The notes under the pieces were generated by a model. The model worked only from the letters and a program-made list of their open reading frames with translations, searched no databases and was not told the DNA's origin. A stretch of 9,921 nucleotides of DNA from DATIHT01 sp964348615 (GTDB lineage: Bacteria > Patescibacteriota > Microgenomatia > Curtissbacterales > GWA2-41-24): positions 1 to 9,921 of the forward strand of contig CAYGDE010000028.1 of NCBI GenBank assembly GCA_964348615.1, written 5' to 3'. This document shows positions 1 through 7,250 of the stretch, piece after piece (the first letter of the stretch is position 1; every line of letters starts with the position of its first letter). Made by a program: the position numbers and the translations under genes.

Positions 1-862
1 ATATTAAGAAGACTTTCATCATAACAAGCATGGTTAGGAAGAAATTCCCATCCAAATATGTAGCATTTTGAACAATTCCAAATACAAAAAACCGAACGAA
101 CAAAAACACCAAAAGTGTGGAAAAATATACGCCATAAACCTTCAAGGGCAGTAACTTCCAAAAACCTTTTTTGAGGCTAAAGTTGTTTTGCCAAAGGTCC
201 CAAAAAATAACTACCAAAGGCAAAGAGTATGTCAGTTCATAGCTCAAAAAAGCACAAACAGCCAAGATTATCGAAATTACATACTTTTTTGTTATATGGA
301 AGTAAAAGGCAGCAAAGTACAGAAAATAAGCAAAGGTTATATTGGAAAATATAGTTAAAACCGCCTCGTTGTTCACAGGATGAACAACAAAGATCAAAGC
401 AACAATGAGCGACAAGTAGTTGGTAGTTCGCTCGCTTTTATTCGCTTGCAGTTGGCTCGCCTCGCTTTGCGAACGAAGTGGGTATATAGTAGTTTTTTCC
501 TTTCTACTACCTACTACCGACAACCTACTACCCACTAATTGTTCGACGATGAGATAGATCATCACCCCACTCGCTATATGCCACAATAGTGAAGTAATTA
601 TGTACCCAAGTGGTTCTTGCCCAAAGAACTGGTAATAGATAGTCAAAAAAGTACTACCAATTGGCCTAAAGCGAATAGCATTAAAATCGTTGCCCAAAAA
701 CAAATTGGGGATATTTGAAAGATGCCTTACCCCCTCCCAAGTCTTAACAAATAGTTCGTTGTCCCCAATGAAGGTGTTGCCAAAAGCACTGGAGTAAACA
801 GCAAAACCAACAATATAGATTGCAAGAATATGAATTTTTTTATTACTTAAAATATTCATCAT
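1..862 (-). CDS. TMTC-like multi-pass membrane glycosyltransferase, N-terminal part (T1)
   Basis: This gene runs off the left edge; about 287 codons are visible. Two adjacent ATG codons (862 and 859) could start it, 17 nt after the stop of the preceding gene, with no strong Shine-Dalgarno. The N-terminus has a membrane segment (about residues 10-28), an outer loop, R-x-R-P (about 65-68), then further hydrophobic segments. It aligns throughout with the two complete TMTC-like proteins of this window, sharing YLIVEQLVGSR and the following HP-x-x-x-EA stretch. Two differences stand out. The acidic pair of the first loop, DD in the paralogues, is D34-N35 followed by E36, and the HPxHTEA motif is HPVNNEA (H161). 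The TPR and C-terminal domains, if present, lie outside the window. TMTC/PMT-type enzymes transfer sugars from polyprenyl-phosphate sugars to proteins outside the membrane. The family call is fairly sure; activity is uncertain. Confidence 0.8.
   Translation of the reverse strand, partial: MMNILSNKKIHILAIYIVGFAVYSSAFGNTFIGDNELFVKTWEGVRHLSNIPNLFLGNDFNAIRFRPIGSTFLTIYYQFFGQEPLGYIITSLLWHIASGVMIYLIVEQLVGSRLSVVGSRKEKTTIYPLRSQSEASQLQANKSERTTNYLSLIVALIFVVHPVNNEAVLTIFSNITFAYFLYFAAFYFHITKKYVISIILAVCAFLSYELTYSLPLVVIFWDLWQNNFSLKKGFWKLLPLKVYGVYFSTLLVFLFVRFFVFGIVQNATYLDGNFFLTMLVMMKVFLI
414..538. repeat. In-frame simple-repeat block in T1 (CTACTACC and CGCTT motifs)
   Basis: The plus strand shows clustered CTACTACC, CAACCTACTACCCACT and TCGCTCGCTT motifs, with no stop in the coding frame. 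The block encodes about 40 residues, rich in S, R, K, E and T, between YLIVEQLVGSR and the next membrane segment. It is the longest of the three equivalent blocks in this window. The part reading QLQANKSERTTNY also occurs, slightly changed, in the gene at 3582-5732. Confidence 0.8.
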
Positions 863-879
863 TTAGTTTTTAGCTATTT

Positions 880-2373
880 CTAGTGCTCAAAGTAATAATT
901 TTCCCAAAGATCCGCAGAAAGCGGTATAAACTGATCAGACTTTTCATCCCAACCCAAAACTTCGTGGCAAATAAGCCTATTCCATTGGCAACTACCTGCA
1001 ATTGCTGAATATATTTCACTATATCTACACTGGTGAATTATCCCTTTTTCATCACTGCAGGCAAGCCTCAAGTCTTCATGTTGCACTTTTTGCACAAACG
1101 TTTCCAAAGACTTATCAGGCGGCCCTGCAACTACAAACCATTGCCTCTCGGCAGCAATACTGAGTGACTTAATCGCAGATAAATTTTGCCGGTAAACGAC
1201 CAAATGATGCAAAGGCAAAAGAAACAAAGTAAGTATTACAAACCATTTAGCCCACTTCATGCCTATCATTCTAGTTCGTCCAGAATCGATCTTCGCAATC
1301 CACCAACACACTACCCCATAAAGTAAATAAAAAGAAGCAAGAACCCCAGTAAACCTGCGTATTCCAGGACTCATGCTTGAATCTGAAGTAAAACCGGAAA
1401 TAAGTATGTTCAAAACAGCAACACTTGTAATTGTCAGCAAAATCGGTCTCAATCGGCGTTCGCCAGACCAGATTAAAATCAGTATAACCAGCGTACTAAT
1501 CAGTGGAATCAGCGTGTAATAATCGGCAAAATCAGTGTGTTTCACCTCAAAATAATAACTTTGACCACTTATAAATAGATCGACAAATAAGCCTTTAATA
1601 CTTGCAACAAAGGTCGAAAGCGAAAGTTCAAGCTTACCTCCCCCACGAAACAAGCCGGCATGCAAAAGCGGGTCATAAATCAAAATTCCCCCGTTTTTAA
1701 TAGACAAAAGCATAAGAATCAAAGGGGTAGAAAAAGCAATAGCAGGAACAACAATATACTTATACTTAATTAACTCAGTCAACTTAGTTAACTTTTCTTG
1801 CTTCACCAGCTTGTAGCCAAAAACTGCAACAATCCCCGGTATATAAAACAAAAAAACTGGGTAAGAGAGTGCAAAAAGCATCACAAGCGCAAAAAGGACA
1901 AAGGTCCAAAAGAACAAATATTGTTGTTTTTTAAAATCCACTTGGTCTAAAACAAAAAGCGCAATTGGCAAATAAACAAGATCAAGACCATACTCAGACT
2001 GAAGGGTATTAAAAAATAAAAAAGTTGGTGAAATCCCAAACGCAACAACTGGTAACCATCCAAATTTATAGCCTATGTACTTTAAAGCCAAATAAGAAAC
2101 AGACAAGAGCGCGAACAGTGCAAGAAGCAACCTGACCCATTTTGCAGCAAATAGCGAAAATCCGAATATCTCGTAAACAGCCAAAAGCTGTGCATACCAT
2201 CCAATTTGTGAAGATATGCTGTCATACACAAGCCCTTTTGAAAGCCAAAAGACATTTCTTACAGATTCTGCCAACTCCTCATACCTTATCTGCCCCATTG
2301 AATCTTTTGTCATAAGAAGCTGGAAAAAAATCAATGCAAAAGGAAGTAGCCAATACCAAACATGCTTTTTCAC
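880..2373 (-). CDS. GT-C-like multi-pass membrane protein with four-Cys C-terminal tail (GA)
   Basis: This is a 497-residue protein with about ten or more hydrophobic segments. It starts with GTG (complement of 2371-2373), 19 nt after the SGNH gene; no ATG lies nearer the first membrane segment. It is a paralogue of the gene at 5732-7228: both begin W-Y-W-L-x-P, share QIRYEEL-x-ESV in the first outer loop (E32, E33, E36 here), SPTFL-x-FNTLQ in the middle, and a tail with C439, C449, C462 and C469. An acidic pair in the first outer loop followed by SPTFL-type helices resembles PMT_2/ArnT-like GT-C glycosyltransferases, which use lipid-linked sugars on the outer face of the membrane. That family assignment is by pattern, not a search. 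A basic loop around residues 190-205 is encoded partly by a 9-bp tandem repeat. The soluble tail (about 410-497) is probably extracytoplasmic. Substrate unknown; a non-enzymatic polysaccharide-export or assembly role is possible. Confidence 0.8.
   Translation of the reverse strand: MKKHVWYWLLPFALIFFQLLMTKDSMGQIRYEELAESVRNVFWLSKGLVYDSISSQIGWYAQLLAVYEIFGFSLFAAKWVRLLLALFALLSVSYLALKYIGYKFGWLPVVAFGISPTFLFFNTLQSEYGLDLVYLPIALFVLDQVDFKKQQYLFFWTFVLFALVMLFALSYPVFLFYIPGIVAVFGYKLVKQEKLTKLTELIKYKYIVVPAIAFSTPLILMLLSIKNGGILIYDPLLHAGLFRGGGKLELSLSTFVASIKGLFVDLFISGQSYYFEVKHTDFADYYTLIPLISTLVILILIWSGERRLRPILLTITSVAVLNILISGFTSDSSMSPGIRRFTGVLASFYLLYGVVCWWIAKIDSGRTRMIGMKWAKWFVILTLFLLPLHHLVVYRQNLSAIKSLSIAAERQWFVVAGPPDKSLETFVQKVQHEDLRLACSDEKGIIHQCRYSEIYSAIAGSCQWNRLICHEVLGWDEKSDQFIPLSADLWENYYFEH
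1764..1793. repeat. 9-bp tandem repeat in GA, three units
   Basis: On the coding strand three 9-bp units of the form AAGTTAACT / AAGTTGACT / GAGTTAATT run in frame and encode K-L-T, K-L-T, E-L-I, then K. They sit in a basic loop between two membrane segments. The paralogue at 5732-7228 has five units at the same place. Confidence 0.75.
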
Positions 2374-2392
2374 TTGGGTTGAAGTTTTAAGT

Positions 2393-3580
2393 TTATCGAA
2401 TCATAAACTTTTCCGCTACCCTCCTATACCCCACTTCTGTCATGTGGGAATCGTAAGGAAAGTAGCAATCCAAACAGCCGTCAGCCCTAAAGTCAGAAAG
2501 GAGAGAAATATAGTCAAATCCATGGTTTTGAACAATTGGTTTTAAGTGTTTATCAAAATCAAAATCTAAAAGTTCATCATCTACTCTAAAACCAAGTTCT
2601 TTTCGAAATTGGTGGTAAGTTTTGCTAACAAGCTCTTGGGATGGTATTAAAAACACAGTTACAGGCACATCCCCGGCGCATTCTTTCAACTGCGATAAAA
2701 ATTCATCAGTGGCTGAAATGCTTGCAGATAGGGCATCTTTATTTAAAACCAAAAGCCAAAAATCGGGCTTTTCATAAGCCCAAATAACTTGCAATGGGTT
2801 AAGCTTCCCCGCCTCAAAATCTTCGGCCACCCGATTGCTAACGTTTTCCAAAATATTGTTTCTTCGCTTCGTTTCGCTTTCTGCCCTCTGTTTCCATACC
2901 TCCTGGATAAAAATTTCTCCCTTCTCGTCTAATCCTAACGTTTCAAAAACATACTTATCTTGTTTTAATTTTGCAAAATTTGGCCAAGTTGAACTTACAA
3001 TCTTACTTAAACCTCGTTTCCTTTCTGAATAACTTACTAAATTCTGGGCCAAGTCATCTGTAGAATAAAAACCTAAAACTATCTGATCAGGTTTAAAAGT
3101 ACCAACATAATCCCTGCAAACTTCAACCTCCAAAGAAAGACCTGCTCCTGCCACACCAGCGTTAATCACTTCAACATTATTTCCTGCATCCCTTAACCTA
3201 CCTTCTAGTTGTTTTGGCCAAGACTTTTCCGCATTTACCCCCCACCCCAAAGTAAAAGAATCCCCAAGAGCCAAAATCCTCAAAATATTTTTTGGCTTTT
3301 TTAAAGACACCTCCTCGTTACGAAGGCCCTGGCTAGAAATTATTGCATCGTATTTAAATTCGCTCGTATCATAGTGGACAGTTATATTGGGTGTATAAGC
3401 CTTAAAATATAGTGTTTTTCCAAAATAAACGCCCAAAAGCCTGTCGGCAAAAATTGTCAGCAAAAAAACTACCAGAATTTCCAAAACAACCAACACCGGC
3501 TTCTTGGCCAGAATCGGTCTTGTATTTGTATATATTTGCAGAATTTTCATTCGTTTACCCTGAATATTAATGAAGGACAT
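2393..3580 (-). CDS. Membrane-anchored SGNH/GDSL-type hydrolase or acyltransferase (S)
   Basis: This 395-residue protein has one N-terminal membrane segment (about residues 28-46), so the catalytic domain is probably outside the cell membrane. SGNH blocks are visible: block I G106-D-S-F-T-L-G-W-G with S108 as nucleophile; block II N140-A-G with G142; and block V near the C-terminus, D377-S-H379-M-T-x-x-G. Block III, usually F-Y-x-N-D, reads F171-Y-S-T-D, so the oxyanion-hole Asn seems replaced by Thr174. Such proteins in glycan loci often add or remove O-acetyl groups; which reaction applies here is unknown. The start at 3580 lies 1 nt after the preceding stop (TAG-T-ATG), which favours coupled translation. 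A second ATG at 3550 has AGGG seven bases upstream, would drop ten residues and would keep the membrane segment. The region between the two starts is a dispersed repeat. The next gene starts 19 nt downstream. Confidence 0.85.
   Translation of the reverse strand: MSFINIQGKRMKILQIYTNTRPILAKKPVLVVLEILVVFLLTIFADRLLGVYFGKTLYFKAYTPNITVHYDTSEFKYDAIISSQGLRNEEVSLKKPKNILRILALGDSFTLGWGVNAEKSWPKQLEGRLRDAGNNVEVINAGVAGAGLSLEVEVCRDYVGTFKPDQIVLGFYSTDDLAQNLVSYSERKRGLSKIVSSTWPNFAKLKQDKYVFETLGLDEKGEIFIQEVWKQRAESETKRRNNILENVSNRVAEDFEAGKLNPLQVIWAYEKPDFWLLVLNKDALSASISATDEFLSQLKECAGDVPVTVFLIPSQELVSKTYHQFRKELGFRVDDELLDFDFDKHLKPIVQNHGFDYISLLSDFRADGCLDCYFPYDSHMTEVGYRRVAEKFMIR
3549..3577. repeat. Dispersed 19-nt element at the start of the SGNH gene
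   Basis: On the plus strand it contains CCTGA, an 8-nt spacer and GAAGGA, preceded by ATTCGTTTAC. The first 15 bases (ATTCGTTTACCCTGA) are identical to those at 9524-9538, and both copies are 29 nt long with the same spacing. Here the element covers the codons between the two candidate starts and supplies the AGGG upstream of the inner one (ATG 3550). Confidence 0.65.
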
Positions 3581-3581
3581 A

Positions 3582-5732
3582 CTAATTCGTATCTATCCTA
3601 AAAGAACCCAAAACATAATCAAAAATTCCCATCGCAGGCAAAGAAGAATTTGCAACCAACACTTCCACTACCTTTTTTCCACTAAATAAAAAAAACTGCA
3701 AAGTTATCACCTTTTCAGTCTCGGTTTTAACTGGGTTTTCCCACACCCTCACGTATGCAAAATCAAAGTTTGGAATCTGCGCTTGCCCTTGATTTACAAG
3801 CTCTCCGTAATCTTCCTTCTTTGAATCTATATATTCTTCTTCCCTATTTCTTAGCTGCCCTTCTTGGGTAGCTTCAGTGTTTTGAGTCTTGTCCCAGATA
3901 GTAGTTTTAATTTGTGCCTCAAACCCTTTTGCATCATCAATTAAAACCTTTGAAACAGATGGTTTCAATTTCCATTCAGAAGGCATTGTCAAAGATATTT
4001 CTCCTAACACTTTATGGTACCTTAACCACACTCCCTGGTCCGAAATCTTAGCAGATTGTGTCGCCTCGCGAACGCTTGGTAAAGCCGCTCTCTTTTGTTT
4101 TACCTCCTCAAAATCGGGTACAACCGCAAGAAGCGCATCATAAGCCAAAGCTGCCAAATCAAAATCTGCCCGCCTCTCAAATATGTTTCCAGCTGCCAAG
4201 TATGCCTCCCAAAAACCTTGATTTACAGATAGGGCTTTGTTGTAAGTTTCAAGCGCTGCATCATTTCTGCCAATCCCCTCATAAACTTTGGCAATACTCC
4301 CCAAAGCAACTACAAAGCGGGGGTTTATCTCGAAAGATTTGTTATAGTTTTCCAAGGCTGCATCAACTGCCCCAAGCTCTGCAAATGCGTTTCCTAGCTG
4401 AAAATAGGCATAAGCATTATCATTCGGTGCCAATTTAATGTCTTTTGACCAAAGCGTAATATTGTCGTGCCAATCACGGTTTCTCGAAAATGTCAAGACA
4501 AAATAGAAACCTAATATTATCACCAAAAGACCAATTCCAATGGTTTGGTACTTTGAAGCAATAATTTTTCCCAAAAAGTAAGCCAAAATTAAAATTGCCC
4601 CAAATGAAGGCAAATAAAGCATCCTTTCATTTAAAACCGACCCTTGTGGCACAATTTGCGAAACGGGTAAAAGACATATAAAAAACCAAAATATGCCAAA
4701 AGTTATAACTGGAAAAGTCTTATATACTTTAATGGCCAAAACTACCAATACCGATAAAAATACAATACCAAACAAAATATCTACGTCTAAAATAGACTGG
4801 GCAAGTATCGCTTCCTGCCGGTAATCTCTATAAACAAAAGCTTCAATACCAGGAGAAACAATATGATTGTTTGCAAGGTTTATAGGCAAAAACACCAGGC
4901 TAATGTATTTGACCAACACCTTCACCATAGTAAGCGCAGTTAGATAAAAACTACCCGCAAGATAACCACCTCTCGCACCTACATCAATCACCAAAAAACG
5001 TATAAATAGGTAAATAGCCGCAGGAATAAAAAATGGGGCATATTTTGCAAGATTCGCATCAATTCGCTTAATTTTTTGCATTCCATTCGCATATAAAAAG
5101 TCGAAGATAAGAATCAATAGCGGCAAAACTAAGGTTATCTCGTTTGTAAAATAAGCAATTGTCCCCACAACAACCGAATACCAATAGTACCTCGTACCCA
5201 AAATATATAAATAGAATGCGCCAAGCATTAAAAACCAACCAGTGGCATCCATAGATGAAGAAATGTATGTAATTGCTTCAGTGTGCACAGGATGCACACC
5301 AAAAAGAAGCGCTGTCAGAAACGGCAAATAGTTTACAGTACGCTCGCTTCGCTTCGCTTGTAGCTGGTGGCTAGTAGATTTTTCCTTTCTACTACCTACT
5401 AGCTGTTCAACTATCAAATACACTAAAACCGTCGACCCGACGTGGACCAAAATGGAATGCACATGCCATCCAAAAGGACTTTGCCCAAATAGTGGCGCAT
5501 AGACAGCATAAATTATGCTTCTTACAGGCCTCCAAACGCCTTCCTGGCCTGCGGGCAAAGAACCACCTACCAATTTACCAATGTTTCCTAGACTCTTCCC
5601 TTCCTGCCAATTAACTACAAATGCCTTGTCATCAATAACAAATTGGTTTGCGAAAATATTTATGTATGCAAATAACGTAAATAGAATGACTATTACTAGT
5701 TGATTGCGACGATCATTAATAAATTGAAGCAT
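3582..5732 (-). CDS. TMTC-like glycosyltransferase with TPRs and C-terminal beta-rich domain (T2)
   Basis: This 716-residue protein has three parts. Residues 1 to about 415 form a multi-pass membrane region like TMTC/PMT O-mannosyltransferases: acidic pair D34-D35 in the first outer loop, W67-R-P-V-R, F-G-x-x-P-x-G-x-H (82-90), and HPVHTEA (147-153) followed by SSSMD. Residues 438-539 hold three TPR units. Residues 569-716 form a soluble domain with M-P-S-E-W near its start and a Y-V-R-V-W then Q-F-F-L-F pattern, reminiscent of PsbP/LpqN/DcrB-like folds. In TMTC proteins the TPRs lie on the side where sugar is transferred, so TPRs and tail are probably extracytoplasmic. The likely role is transfer of a sugar from a lipid carrier to a surface protein or glycan; the acceptor is unknown. 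The start overlaps the previous stop by one base (TAATG), with AAGGAGA 13 nt upstream. Residues about 113-134 are encoded by simple repeats absent from ordinary family members. Confidence 0.85.
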   Translation of the reverse strand: MLQFINDRRNQLVIVILFTLFAYINIFANQFVIDDKAFVVNWQEGKSLGNIGKLVGGSLPAGQEGVWRPVRSIIYAVYAPLFGQSPFGWHVHSILVHVGSTVLVYLIVEQLVGSRKEKSTSHQLQAKRSERTVNYLPFLTALLFGVHPVHTEAITYISSSMDATGWFLMLGAFYLYILGTRYYWYSVVVGTIAYFTNEITLVLPLLILIFDFLYANGMQKIKRIDANLAKYAPFFIPAAIYLFIRFLVIDVGARGGYLAGSFYLTALTMVKVLVKYISLVFLPINLANNHIVSPGIEAFVYRDYRQEAILAQSILDVDILFGIVFLSVLVVLAIKVYKTFPVITFGIFWFFICLLPVSQIVPQGSVLNERMLYLPSFGAILILAYFLGKIIASKYQTIGIGLLVIILGFYFVLTFSRNRDWHDNITLWSKDIKLAPNDNAYAYFQLGNAFAELGAVDAALENYNKSFEINPRFVVALGSIAKVYEGIGRNDAALETYNKALSVNQGFWEAYLAAGNIFERRADFDLAALAYDALLAVVPDFEEVKQKRAALPSVREATQSAKISDQGVWLRYHKVLGEISLTMPSEWKLKPSVSKVLIDDAKGFEAQIKTTIWDKTQNTEATQEGQLRNREEEYIDSKKEDYGELVNQGQAQIPNFDFAYVRVWENPVKTETEKVITLQFFLFSGKKVVEVLVANSSLPAMGIFDYVLGSFRIDTN
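5052..5090. repeat. Cluster of ATTCGC motifs in T2
   Basis: Three ATTCGC hexamers (5052, 5062, 5085) fall within 39 bases of coding sequence. They encode part of a basic loop (GMQKIKRIDANLAKY). A similar cluster occurs in T3. Confidence 0.4.
5339..5402. repeat. In-frame simple-repeat block in T2
   Basis: The plus strand has TACGCTCGCTTCGCTTCGCT, then GTAGCTGGTGGCTAGTAG, then CTACTACCTACTAGC. It encodes about 20 basic residues (RKEKSTS...KRSERT) right after YLIVEQLVGS, the same position as the blocks at 414-538 and 9121-9180. Confidence 0.75.
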
Positions 5733-7228
5733 TACGTTGCTATAATCTCCTTCCCATACCTCCCAAAATAATACTCGTTGAAAAGCTCAATTGTAAGCGG
5801 GATAAATTTGCCAGTTTTTAAATCCCACCCAAAAATCCCATGACAAGTTAACCTATTCCATAAACACGCAGCATAAACTGCAGCATAAACCTCACTGTAT
5901 CTACAATTCAGCGGATTGTTATTTTGCCCGTAACAAATAAGCTTTAAATCTTCACGTTGAACCGTGTTTACATACTGCGAATGTAACATTTTTGGTTTAT
6001 CAACAGTATTAAACCAAACAGTTTCCCGGTATCGGCTTGCATCTTTTAAATGTTTCAGGTTTTGTGGGTAAACAAAGATCTGGTGAACCAAAATCAGTGT
6101 TGGCAGAAATAGGTACACCCACCTCAATGGATTATTTTTTCTAACAACTACAGCCGCAAAATACCATCCAAAAACAAAAAGTATATATATTGCCGCTAAA
6201 CTTCCTGTATATCGCCTCATTCCTGGAGTTGGATCAACAGTAAAATAAGCAAGCATTACATTTATCAAGAAAATAGAGCAGGAAAGTACTATAGGCAGCC
6301 TCAAAACCGGTTTTTTATTCCATAACTTAAAAACAGCAAACATAACGAAAACTAATGCCAAAATCGGATAAAAATCCCCAAATTCAACTTTATTTATTTC
6401 AAAGTAGTATCCAAATGAATGTCCAAATAAATTTATCAGGTTAAATTTTAAGTTAGTAATAAAAGTATTAAGGCTAAAATCAAAAAAACCTGCTCCGCGG
6501 AAAATCCCACTTCGAGCTTCCGGATCGTAAAATAGCAAGTTGCTGTTTTTTATATAAGCAAAGGCAAAAACAAGCGGTGCAAGAAAAGAAACCACTGCCA
6601 AAGCCACGTACTTAATCAACTCAATTAACTTATTTAACTTATTTAACTTAATTAACTTAAAAACATACCACAACGCCAAAGCCGGTAAATAATAGGCAAA
6701 AGCCGGATAGCTCATCCAAGCAAACATTGCAAAAGACCATAACAAAACCACTCCTAGAGGATTAACACCAGTTAGACTTGCCGAAGGTCCTGAGCGAAGT
6801 CGAAGGACCAAAAAAATCACGATTGGCAAATACAATATGTCTATCCCGTATACGGTTTGCAGCGTATTAAAATAAAGAAAGGTGGGTGAAAGACCTATTG
6901 TTAAAAGTGGTAACCAAGCCCACTTTTGAGTCAAAAATCTCCTCAACATGTAAGCCAAACAATACATGGACAAAAGATACAAGAAAAGCTTCACGTATTT
7001 GGCCGCAAACAAATCAAAACCAAAAATGCTATAAATACCAACCAACAAAAAATGCCAGCCTAAATTGCCAGAAGCCCCATTTTGCACATACCCATTTGCA
7101 ACCCAATAAGGATTAACTACCGATTCCTCCAATTCTTCATAGCGAATCTGGTTTGTGGAATTAAACGTATAAATTGCCTGTAGAACAAAAAGCGCAATAG
7201 GAATCAACCAATACCACGAGATTTTCAT
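5732..7228 (-). CDS. GT-C-like multi-pass membrane protein with four-Cys C-terminal tail (GB)
   Basis: This is a 498-residue polytopic protein, paralogous along its whole length to the gene at 880-2373. Shared marks are the W-Y-W-L start, QIRYEEL-x-ESV (E31, E32, E35), SPTFLYFNTLQ, F-R-G-A-G, and a tail with C432, C442, C455 and C462. It starts at ATG 7228, 22 nt after the preceding TGA, with only a weak purine stretch (AAGA) as ribosome site. Two loops carry repeats: K-L-x units at about residues 190-205 from a 9-bp tandem repeat, and LRLRSGPSAS in an earlier loop, encoded by a dispersed 19-nt element that its paralogue lacks. Its tail is about ten residues longer than the paralogue's; those codons contain the AAGGAGA ribosome site of the next gene, which it overlaps by one base. 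Likely a polyprenyl-phosphate-sugar-dependent glycosyltransferase acting outside the membrane, inferred from the GT-C-like pattern only. Confidence 0.8.
   Translation of the reverse strand: MKISWYWLIPIALFVLQAIYTFNSTNQIRYEELEESVVNPYWVANGYVQNGASGNLGWHFLLVGIYSIFGFDLFAAKYVKLFLYLLSMYCLAYMLRRFLTQKWAWLPLLTIGLSPTFLYFNTLQTVYGIDILYLPIVIFLVLRLRSGPSASLTGVNPLGVVLLWSFAMFAWMSYPAFAYYLPALALWYVFKLIKLNKLNKLIELIKYVALAVVSFLAPLVFAFAYIKNSNLLFYDPEARSGIFRGAGFFDFSLNTFITNLKFNLINLFGHSFGYYFEINKVEFGDFYPILALVFVMFAVFKLWNKKPVLRLPIVLSCSIFLINVMLAYFTVDPTPGMRRYTGSLAAIYILFVFGWYFAAVVVRKNNPLRWVYLFLPTLILVHQIFVYPQNLKHLKDASRYRETVWFNTVDKPKMLHSQYVNTVQREDLKLICYGQNNNPLNCRYSEVYAAVYAACLWNRLTCHGIFGWDLKTGKFIPLTIELFNEYYFGRYGKEIIAT
5746..5752 (-). 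promoter_or_regulatory. Ribosome binding site for T2 inside the end of GB
   Basis: The coding strand reads AAGGAGA, 13 nt before ATG 5732, within the last codons of the preceding gene (G-K-E-I). The spacing is long for a Shine-Dalgarno, so re-initiation through the TAATG overlap may matter as much. Confidence 0.5.
6611..6659. repeat. 9-bp tandem repeat in GB, five units
   Basis: On the coding strand five 9-bp units, mostly AAGTTAAWT with one GAGTTGATT, run in frame and encode K-L-I, K-L-N, K-L-N, K-L-I, E-L-I. The tract sits in the basic loop equivalent to that of GA, which has three units. Confidence 0.85.
6786..6809. repeat. Dispersed 19-nt element with 6-bp inverted arms, inside GB
   Basis: GGTCCT and AGGACC form perfect 6-bp arms around 12 nt; the core is CCTGA-N8-GAAGGA (6789-6807). 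It is read in frame as VLRLRSG, continuing into PSAS, after a membrane segment. The paralogue GA has no counterpart, which points to insertion. Confidence 0.75.
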
Positions 7229-7250
7229 TCTTAAATCAAAAAATCTTAAA

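Noticed and set aside
414..538. CRISPR array or minisatellite from the CTACTACC tract
   Set aside because: There are no regular repeat-spacer units; the tract is short, irregular and in frame inside a gene.
2216..2545. Plus-strand open frame of 109 codons across the GA/SGNH junction
   Set aside because: It runs antisense to two clear genes, has no recognisable domain or ribosome site, and is explained as a shadow of AT-rich coding DNA. The other plus-strand frames were rejected for the same reason.
6786..6809. Rho-independent terminator
   Set aside because: The 6-bp stem has a 12-nt loop, no following T-run, and lies inside a coding frame that continues past it.
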